Positions 57,389 to 64,000 of a DNA stretch of 64,000 bases are shown here, piece by piece (position 1 is the stretch's first letter; each line of letters starts with the position of its first letter). The translations under genes were made by a program, and so were the position numbers. This stretch comes from Pyrinomonas methylaliphatogenes. Its GTDB lineage: Bacteria > Acidobacteriota > Blastocatellia > Pyrinomonadales > Pyrinomonadaceae. The notes below the pieces were generated by a model. That model did not search any database. It saw only the letters and a list, made by a program, of their open reading frames with translations, and was not told the DNA's origin. The stretch lies in NCBI RefSeq assembly GCF_000820845.2, contig NZ_CBXV010000002.1, positions 1 through 64,000 on the forward strand. Reading direction: 5' to 3'.

Positions 57389-57439
57389 GTCACTGCGCTC
57401 TAGATCTTCCTCCGCGACGAAGATTGCCGACGATAAGGA

Positions 57440-58696
57440 TTACTGCGATCTTTCCGGCGCTTTCTCTGGCTCCTCCTGTATGGCATCGGCCCGCTTCAAT
57501 CCCCTGTTTTCGGCCTCTTCGACCGCCTTGTTCAATTTCAAGAACATCTCGCGCGCCTGCTCAGCATCCGCCCTTCTATTGGCTCGCGCGTAGGCTCGCG
57601 CCAGCGCGAAATAGATCTTCGGTTCCTGCGGAGCAAGCGTGCGCGCTGTCTCCAGAGATTCGATGGCGCGCGCCGTTTGTCCCAGATCGAACAGCAGACG
57701 CCCAAGGATGTAATGGGCCAGCGGATCGCGCGGATTGAGTCTGACGGCCTCTTCGGCGAAAGGGATTCCCTCGGCCGGTTCCCTGTTCTTGAGTTTAATA
57801 TAAGCGATCTGCAAGCGAGCGAGCCCATTCTGCGGCGAGTTCTCTATCTCGCGCTTGAAAGCGGCAAGCGCTTTATCATCGTCGCGGCGTGAAACCAGAT
57901 AGCGACCATAGGCATATTGCACGTTCGGCGTCTTCGCGTACTCGGCTGCGATCCTTTCGTACTCGCGCTGCGCATCGGTGAAGTTCTTCTGCGCCGCCTG
58001 CAGCTCAGCCCAACCGAGGCGGCGGATCAACTCTCGGTCGCGCGAAGTAGGATCTAGTTGCGAGGGCAAAATGGGGATGCGCAGCAAGGCGAGCCCCAAA
58101 GCCATGATCAATTCTTCCGTGTTGAGGCCCTGATTGGCCAAGACATCGAGCCGTTGCAAAGCGGTCTCGAAATCGCCCTTCAGGAGAAAGAGCAAAGCCT
58201 CGTGATATTTCAAGACGCGCAGCAACTCTTCATTCTGGACCAATCCCAATTCGCGCCCGCGCTGAATGTGCGCGAAAGCCGCATCGTACTGTCTCAGTTG
58301 AAATTCGCACAGCCCGAGCATCGCCCACGCGATGCCAGCCTGAGGATGCAGCGCCGCGGCGCGTTCGAAGGCACGCGCCGCTTCCGCATAACGATCACGA
58401 TCGTAGAGCAGAGTGGCCAGATACCACCAACCTTCGTCCCAACGCGGGCGCAAACGTACCGCCTTCTGATAAAACTCGATCGCCTCATCGATCCGCCCAG
58501 CTTCGCGCGCCTCCGCCGCTTGCGCAGCGAGCCGGGCGAACTCCTGCGAAGAGGCTCCCGCCCCTTGCCGCGCGCTCCGCCGCTTTTGCCCGGCAACATC
58601 CTGGACAGCGAGCAAACAGCAAAGCAGAACGGCGAGGCAACTAACCCCCGTCGCCCGGACCAACACGCACGATACCGGACAGCTACGCCCTGCCAT
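57440..58696 (-). CDS. Exported TPR-repeat protein
   Basis: A 418-aa protein: a signal peptide (about 1-36) then at least nine tetratricopeptide repeats, recognisable by AIEFYQKAVRLRPRWDEGWWYLATLLYDRDRYAEAARAFERAAALHPQ-type units. TPR proteins act as assembly scaffolds. It is codirectional with the multiheme cytochrome gene 51 bp away and with the FG-GAP/UnbV gene, the usual neighbourhood of such genes in acidobacterial genomes, so it may help mature or anchor these secreted proteins (inference). Confidence 0.88.
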   Translation of the reverse strand: MAGRSCPVSCVLVRATGVSCLAVLLCCLLAVQDVAGQKRRSARQGAGASSQEFARLAAQAAEAREAGRIDEAIEFYQKAVRLRPRWDEGWWYLATLLYDRDRYAEAARAFERAAALHPQAGIAWAMLGLCEFQLRQYDAAFAHIQRGRELGLVQNEELLRVLKYHEALLFLLKGDFETALQRLDVLANQGLNTEELIMALGLALLRIPILPSQLDPTSRDRELIRRLGWAELQAAQKNFTDAQREYERIAAEYAKTPNVQYAYGRYLVSRRDDDKALAAFKREIENSPQNGLARLQIAYIKLKNREPAEGIPFAEEAVRLNPRDPLAHYILGRLLFDLGQTARAIESLETARTLAPQEPKIYFALARAYARANRRADAEQAREMFLKLNKAVEEAENRGLKRADAIQEEPEKAPERSQ

Positions 58697-58742
58697 TCGT
58701 CATCCGCCCTCGAACGACCTATAACCCAACCTACGCCTCACG

Positions 58743-60437
58743 CTACTTGCTATATTTCGCGATCCCCTGCCCTTCAACTACCTTGATGTAGGTGTTGATG
58801 GGTAAATCCGTGAATTTTTCGACTCTGCCGCTCGGCCAGCGTATCTCGAGGCTATCGACTTTGGTCGCCTTGCCGAGGCCGAGGACCTCGCGCGGATCGT
58901 GCGAAGCCAAGTAACTGCCGCCATTCGTCTTCAAACGGCTGTGTTTCGCCCCGCCCGCTTGCCACGTGATGATCGCGCCGATCCCCATCACGTTGCTCTT
59001 CGTCCCGACCAGTTGCAACCCGAGCCAGTTGTTCTTGCTTTCGCCGCGGTTGTGCAAAAGCAACGGCGCCTCCCCATTGTTGACGATGAGCACGTCCAGA
59101 TAACCGTCGTTGTCGTAATCGCCGACCGATAGCCCGCGCGCCGGATAATCGCGCTTGAAGGCCTCGCCCGACTGCGCGCTGACGTTCTTGAATATCCCAC
59201 CGACGTTCTCGAACATCAACAACGGCTCTCTGTATTTTACAACCGGAGTCAGCAACTCCACCATGTCATCTGGGTGTCCATTGGCCAAGATCAGATCTAT
59301 GTCGCCATCGTTATCGTAATCGAAGAACTTCAATCCCCATCCGCTCAAAAGGCGCACCGCTTGCGAAATCTCGCCCGGCTCGTCGGTGAACGTCAGATCC
59401 TTTTGATTGTGGTAGAGGCTGAAAAGCTCTTGATCTATGTTGGCGACGAACAGATCCTGCCAACCATCCTCATCGTAATCAGCGGCGTCAACGCCCATCC
59501 CGGAACGCGGCGTACCCGCCTCGCTGTAAGCGACGCCCGCCGCTAAACCGATCTCTTCGAACTTGCCGTTGCCCTTGTTCAAGAACAAGAAGTTCGCCAC
59601 CGTGTCGTTGGCGACGAATAGATCCATCCACCCATCGTTGTTGATGTCGGTGGCGACGACGCCGAAGGATTTGCCGAGCGCGCTAGCGATCCCCGATTCG
59701 CGGCTCACATCCGTAAAGGTCCCATCGCCGTTGTTATGGAAAAGGTGGCTGGGGCGCGGTTTGAAGACGCGCGGGATGCAGTAGTAGCGGCGCCCCAAGC
59801 GGTTGTCGCCACAGCTTAATTCCTTCGTGTAATAGACGAAGCTCGAGACGAAAAGATCGAGCTTCCCGTCATTGTCGTAATCGAACCAGACAGCGCAGGT
59901 GGACCATCCCGGAGCGGCGACGCCTGCTTTGTCGGTGACGTCCGTGAAAGTCCCATCGCCGTTGTTGTGATAGAGCGTGTTGCGCCCGTAAGCGGTGACA
60001 TACAGGTCCATCCAGCCATCGCCATCGTAATCGCCCGCGGCAGCGCCCATGCCGAAGTATTTGCCGCCCGCCACGCCCGCTTTGTCCGTCACATCCGTGA
60101 ACGTGCCATCATGGTTGTTGTGATAGAGCGCGTTCTTGAGCGGCTTTGTCGGTGTGAAGAAGTCCGCCGGCCCGCTGTTGACGAGAAAGATGTCCATCCA
60201 ACCGTCGTTATCGTAATCGAAGAAGATGCCGCCGCCGCCGACCGTTTCGGGCAGGTAGCGTTCGGGCGAACGGGCATTGTCATGCACCCACGTGATCCCG
60301 CTCTTTTGCGGCGGCACCTCTTCGAAGGTGACGCGCGCCGTCGCCTCTGCGCGCCCATTCGTTTGGTTGTTCTGCCAACCGAACGATGTGACGCCGATCA
60401 AAGCGATCTGTAAAAGAAATGCTAGAGCTCGCAACAT
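58743..60437 (-). CDS. Exported FG-GAP repeat protein with ASPIC/UnbV domain
   Basis: A 564-aa exported protein. A short hydrophobic start is followed by repeated calcium-binding-like FG-GAP units ([54 protein letters not shown] and others), a beta-propeller of about 400 residues, and a C-terminal ASPIC/UnbV domain ([38 protein letters not shown]). These CRTAC1-like proteins are common on the acidobacterial surface; function is unknown, perhaps glycan or metal binding. Confidence 0.93.
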   Translation of the reverse strand: MLRALAFLLQIALIGVTSFGWQNNQTNGRAEATARVTFEEVPPQKSGITWVHDNARSPERYLPETVGGGGIFFDYDNDGWMDIFLVNSGPADFFTPTKPLKNALYHNNHDGTFTDVTDKAGVAGGKYFGMGAAAGDYDGDGWMDLYVTAYGRNTLYHNNGDGTFTDVTDKAGVAAPGWSTCAVWFDYDNDGKLDLFVSSFVYYTKELSCGDNRLGRRYYCIPRVFKPRPSHLFHNNGDGTFTDVSRESGIASALGKSFGVVATDINNDGWMDLFVANDTVANFLFLNKGNGKFEEIGLAAGVAYSEAGTPRSGMGVDAADYDEDGWQDLFVANIDQELFSLYHNQKDLTFTDEPGEISQAVRLLSGWGLKFFDYDNDGDIDLILANGHPDDMVELLTPVVKYREPLLMFENVGGIFKNVSAQSGEAFKRDYPARGLSVGDYDNDGYLDVLIVNNGEAPLLLHNRGESKNNWLGLQLVGTKSNVMGIGAIITWQAGGAKHSRLKTNGGSYLASHDPREVLGLGKATKVDSLEIRWPSGRVEKFTDLPINTYIKVVEGQGIAKYSK

Positions 60438-60477
60438 CAGAAATCACCCTCTCAAGTCGCGCAGAGAATCCGCTTAA

Positions 60478-62862
60478 CTAACGAGCCTCGAAGCCCTTGA
60501 TTGACCAGCGAACCTTGCCTTTGAAGGGATCAACATGCAACATGAAGCCATTGGCGCTCGGCTCCAATTCTACCCTCTTCACATCTTCGCCGGGAAGAGT
60601 GACCAACCCCGCGACACCTTTCCCATCGCTGCTGAAGGCGCGAAGCTCGATCGCGCTCCAATCGATCTCCATCGTGCTCTGGGCGACTTTGGCATGCGGG
60701 ATCGCCGCGTGATCTTTGACGAGCAGCACGATGGGGATCGGCCCTGCCGCGATGCGGTGCCACTGTCCGCCGCGATAGACTTTGCCCGTTTGATAGTCGA
60801 TCCACGTCCCGGGCGGCAGATACACTTGCCGCGCGTCGCTCTCCTCAAAGAGCGGCGCGACCAGAAGATCCGAACCGAACATGTATTCGTCCTCGATCAA
60901 CCACGAAGTCGGATCGTCCGGGTATTCGAAGAAGAGCGTGCGCAGCATGGGGAATCCATGTGCCGAAGAGTCTTTCGCCTGCGCATAGATGTACGGCATG
61001 AGCGCGTATTTGAGTTCGACGGTGCGGCGAAAATCTTCGACAAACGCTTCGTCATAAGCCCAAGGCTCGCGCGGCGGCGCGCCATGCGCGCGCGTGTGCG
61101 ACGAAAGGACGCCGAAAGCCAGCCATCGCCGGTAGAGTTCGCGCGGGGCGCGTTCGACGAACCCGCCGACATCGTGGCTCCAGTAGGTGAACCCGCACAA
61201 TCCCAACGATAGACCGGCGCGCAATGTCGCGGCCATCGCCGAATAGGTGTTTTCGGCATCGCCGCCCCAATGCACAGGATAGCGTTGGCTTCCGGCCCAA
61301 GCGCTTCTGGCCCAGATGATCGCTTCGCCCGTGATCTGCCGTGTCAGTTCGGCGACCGCCTTGTTGTAACGCAAAGGATAGAGGTTGTGCTCGTAAAACC
61401 CGGTGCGGCCCGAGGCATAGAGGCCACGCAGCGGCGCTTCCTCGCCGAAATCGACCTTGATCGCGCCGACGCCCATCTTTAATAGATCGGCGATCAAGCT
61501 CTGATACCAACGCACCGCCTCCGGATTGCTGAAATCTATCACCGCATCCTCCGCGGGCAATCGCCCGTTTTCGCTCCTGACCGCGTAACCCTTCGCCACC
61601 GCTTCGCGATAAAGGTCGTTCTTGCTCGTAAAATACGGGTATTGCCAGAGACTGATGTGAAACCCTTGTCGTTTGAGATCGGCGATCATCTTCATTGGAT
61701 CGCGAAAGCGCGTCTTCGAAAAGCGGTAATCGCTTCGCCAGTCGGTCTCGAACCACCCCGTGTCGAGGTGTATGACATCGCTCGGGATGCGATACTGGCG
61801 CAGCTTCGCCGCCACATCGCGCACCTCATCCTCGGACTTGTACGTGATCCGGCTCATCCAAAAGCCGAACGACCAAAGCGGCGGAACCGGGCTGCGCCCC
61901 GTCAACGCCGTGTATTCCGTGAGGATCTCTTTCGGATCGCCGAGGAAGATGAACAGATCGAGAAACTCATCGCCAACATACAGGGTCGCGCGCTGATCGA
62001 ACGATTGGCCGAAGTCGAATGTGACAGGCGTGCTCGTATGGACGAAGATGCCGTAACCACGACTGCTCAGGAAGAAAGGGATGGGCTTGTACATGAGTTG
62101 CGATTGCGCGCCCATCGCGTCGCGCGTGTAGAGCACGATCTTCTGCCCGCGTTTGTTCAGCCGCGTGAAGGATTCGCCGCAACCGAAGATCTTCTCGTCG
62201 GGCGCAAGCTCGAAACTGGCGGCGACGCTGTGTGTAAGATCGCGCGCGCGCCGGACGAACGAAAACGGCGTCGGAGTCGAAAAGGTCGCTGGATCGTTGA
62301 GCCCTTGCGTGCGCGTCAGAAGGCGACCGTTTCGGTCATAGAACTCTATTCGCCAAGGATCCTTGATGAGCCGCACACGCCCATATGGACTCGTATAGGT
62401 CACGCCTTGCGCCGTCTGCTCGATCTTCCACGAGCCGTCGTGCGGCGGAACGGAGACGAGCATCAACGACGGTTCATCTTTGATCTCGACGGCGCGCGTC
62501 GCAAAACGCAACCTTATGGTGCGCGGACTGACGAAAGTGATGGCGAACGGAAGGGCCGGATCTTGGTCATATTCGGTTGCGGGAAACTCGTTCGACCGAA
62601 CCCGCACAAATGGCAGGTCTATCTTATTGAACGACATGCTCGGCTGTCGCATGTATCTGGTCCATTCGAGCGTGCCCCTCCCCGTCGCCGGATCAAAACC
62701 GATGACGCGATCCGCGATGAAATAGACGTTCTCCAACTTGCGGAAGTCTTCGCTTATATCGACCACATCGCCGAGCACTTGAGCCATCGAACGATCACGA
62801 AGCATCAATAGCAAAAGAGAGATGAGGATCGCGCGCGCGATCTTCAAGCGACGAACAGTCAT
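60478..62862 (-). CDS. Secreted GH31 alpha-xylosidase-like enzyme
   Basis: A 794-aa enzyme with a signal-like N-terminus (about 1-27), an N-terminal beta-sandwich (about 40-320), a TIM barrel and C-terminal beta domains. The catalytic nucleophile is Asp471 in KVDFGE (469-474), with acid/base Asp535 in HWGGDAE; VIHLDTGWFETDW (363-375) and LCGFTYWSHDVGGF support GH31. KVDFGE rather than WxDMNE groups it with the YicI-type alpha-xylosidases. With xylA and xylB nearby, xyloglucan-derived xylose release is a coherent hypothesis. The start is the first ATG of the frame. Confidence 0.88.
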   Translation of the reverse strand: MTVRRLKIARAILISLLLLMLRDRSMAQVLGDVVDISEDFRKLENVYFIADRVIGFDPATGRGTLEWTRYMRQPSMSFNKIDLPFVRVRSNEFPATEYDQDPALPFAITFVSPRTIRLRFATRAVEIKDEPSLMLVSVPPHDGSWKIEQTAQGVTYTSPYGRVRLIKDPWRIEFYDRNGRLLTRTQGLNDPATFSTPTPFSFVRRARDLTHSVAASFELAPDEKIFGCGESFTRLNKRGQKIVLYTRDAMGAQSQLMYKPIPFFLSSRGYGIFVHTSTPVTFDFGQSFDQRATLYVGDEFLDLFIFLGDPKEILTEYTALTGRSPVPPLWSFGFWMSRITYKSEDEVRDVAAKLRQYRIPSDVIHLDTGWFETDWRSDYRFSKTRFRDPMKMIADLKRQGFHISLWQYPYFTSKNDLYREAVAKGYAVRSENGRLPAEDAVIDFSNPEAVRWYQSLIADLLKMGVGAIKVDFGEEAPLRGLYASGRTGFYEHNLYPLRYNKAVAELTRQITGEAIIWARSAWAGSQRYPVHWGGDAENTYSAMAATLRAGLSLGLCGFTYWSHDVGGFVERAPRELYRRWLAFGVLSSHTRAHGAPPREPWAYDEAFVEDFRRTVELKYALMPYIYAQAKDSSAHGFPMLRTLFFEYPDDPTSWLIEDEYMFGSDLLVAPLFEESDARQVYLPPGTWIDYQTGKVYRGGQWHRIAAGPIPIVLLVKDHAAIPHAKVAQSTMEIDWSAIELRAFSSDGKGVAGLVTLPGEDVKRVELEPSANGFMLHVDPFKGKVRWSIKGFEAR

Positions 62863-62954
62863 TGCGCTAGACCTATTTTCCTCCTCGGATAAAGATCGAG
62901 TGAACGTTCAAAGCCAGTCCACGAATTCAAGCGCGCCCAGAAGAGTTGACCCAA

Positions 62955-64000
62955 TCAGAAGCGATCGGATGCCGGCCCCTTCCCTTTTTCGGCAGCCTTC
63001 GTCTGAGGCGCGACTTGCTCGGGCGTCGGTTGGTTCCTCTGCTGCTCCGCGTTGAGCTGTTCGATGATCGCGCGCTCCCGTTCAGCATCCGCCGTGCGTT
63101 TGAGCCGGTAATACAAGCGCGCGAGCATGACATGCGCCGCGGTGAACTTCGGCATCTTCTCCACCACGCGCTCCAGCAACCTGACGGCCTCTTCGATCTC
63201 GCCTTTAGCCTGCGCCAGTTGGGCCATTTGATAGAGGACGCTGCCGTCATCCGGGCGCAACGCCAAAGCCTTCTGCAGATAGGTCGCCGCCTCATCCAGC
63301 CGCCCATCCTCGCGGTATAACCAGCCGAGACGCGCATTCGCATTGAAGTCGCGCGGATTCACCTCGAGCTCGGCGAGATATTCCTTGATCGCTTGTTCGC
63401 GATTGCCGGAGAAAAGGTACGCATTGCCGAGTTGCGAATGCAGGGTCGGCAGGCGCGGATTGAGCTTCTTTGCTTCGGAAAGTTCGGCGATGGCTTGCGG
63501 GAACTCTTTGGCGGCAAGGTGCAACGCGCCGATGATCAGATGCGCTTCAGCCGAATCCAATTGCCGGAAGACCTTGTCAACCAAGACGGCAGCCGGCTCG
63601 AGCTGGTTGGCGCTCAAATAGGCGTGAGCGAGCGCATATGCCGCGCCGAGATTATCTGGCTGCGCGCGATAGACCGCCTCCAATTCGCGGATCGCATCCG
63701 GCAGTTTATCGAGCTGGTACAAGCACAAACCGAGAAGCAATCGCGCTTGGTAGTTGTTCGGCTGCACGGCCACCACTTGCGCCAATTCTTGGCGAGCGAG
63801 ATCGAACTGCTCCGTCTGAAAGTACGCGATCCCGAGGTTCAAACGGACGGCGTGCTGCGTCGGCGCAACCGTCAAAGCCTCCTTGTAAAGCTTGATCGCT
63901 TGATCGTAACGCCCAAGCCGCGCATAGACGACGCCAAGATTGGATAACGCTTCGACGCGCCGCGGCGCGAGTCGTAAGGCGTTCTCATAAGCGGCCCGCG
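62955..64000 (-). CDS. TPR-repeat protein, partial (5' end beyond the window)
   Basis: Open through the window edge; the visible 348 codons encode about nine consecutive tetratricopeptide repeats (AIKEYLAELEVNPRDFNANARLGWLYREDGRLDEAATYLQKALALRP-type units), ending with a charged, glutamine-rich tail (NAEQQRNQPTPEQVAPQTK). A Met codon at 63875 is internal, because the TPR pattern continues upstream to the edge. Codirectional with the GH31 gene 92 bp downstream. Scaffold role is inferred. Confidence 0.88.
   Translation of the reverse strand, partial: RAAYENALRLAPRRVEALSNLGVVYARLGRYDQAIKLYKEALTVAPTQHAVRLNLGIAYFQTEQFDLARQELAQVVAVQPNNYQARLLLGLCLYQLDKLPDAIRELEAVYRAQPDNLGAAYALAHAYLSANQLEPAAVLVDKVFRQLDSAEAHLIIGALHLAAKEFPQAIAELSEAKKLNPRLPTLHSQLGNAYLFSGNREQAIKEYLAELEVNPRDFNANARLGWLYREDGRLDEAATYLQKALALRPDDGSVLYQMAQLAQAKGEIEEAVRLLERVVEKMPKFTAAHVMLARLYYRLKRTADAERERAIIEQLNAEQQRNQPTPEQVAPQTKAAEKGKGPASDRF

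Noticed and set aside
61642-62811. 389-codon plus-strand frame within the GH31 gene
   Set aside because: Antisense shadow of the glycosidase, no ribosome site.

Overview
The window looks like a chromosome segment of an Acidobacteriota bacterium, most likely a Blastocatellia/Pyrinomonas-like lineage (inference). Support: moderately high GC with many GCGC-rich codons; two very large Oar-type TonB-dependent receptors with N-terminal carboxypeptidase-regulatory-like domains; a secreted VWA protein of the type expanded in Acidobacteria; an FG-GAP/ASPIC-UnbV protein; and many secreted glycoside hydrolases. I see no rRNA, tRNA, CRISPR array, insertion sequence or prophage.

Layout. 1-10 kb: GH125 mannosidase, SGNH hydrolase, TonB receptor 1 and a GH78 rhamnosidase-like enzyme; the first 268 bp form a large inverted repeat around two 24-bp palindromes. 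10-19.3 kb: a small orphan protein (188 aa), then a leftward housekeeping run read in the order ribA1, nfo, leuS, a secreted phosphodiesterase, cardiolipin synthase and a baeRF (eRF1-like) protein. 19.6-22.7 kb: a four-gene PilN/PilO/PilP-like/pseudopilin operon. 22.8-27 kb: a 46-aa lysine/alanine-rich histone-like protein behind a near-consensus promoter, trmL, an S9 peptidase and a PfkB sugar kinase. 27-31 kb: a debranching-enzyme-like glycosidase, an ambiguous interval and a small membrane protein. 30.7-38.2 kb: a leftward RND efflux operon (adaptor, pump, TolC, second short adaptor). 38.4-40 kb: a divergent ECF sigma factor, a membrane protein and a Spy/CpxP-like periplasmic protein. 40.1-43.1 kb: a four-cysteine HTH regulator divergent from a second ribA fused translationally to a Rieske/FAD oxidoreductase. 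43.2-44.7 kb: GT2 glycosyltransferase behind a duplicated start region, and DoxX. 45.2-49.7 kb: TonB receptor 2 and a secreted SCP2-like/cupin protein. 49.9-53.8 kb: xylA divergent from GH16 and xylB. 53.9-64 kb: VWA protein, then a leftward set of TPR (partial), GH31, FG-GAP/UnbV, TPR and seven-heme cytochrome c genes.

The carbohydrate genes suggest plant or microbial polysaccharide use: receptors import oligosaccharides, secreted GH16, GH31, GH78 and GH125 enzymes trim them, and xylA/xylB route xylose to xylulose-5-phosphate. The most unusual loci are the palindromic repeat at the left edge, the regulator-ribA2-Rieske module, the sigma/membrane/Spy module facing an efflux operon, the orphan protein at 10.1 kb, and the tandemly repeated start region before the glycosyltransferase.
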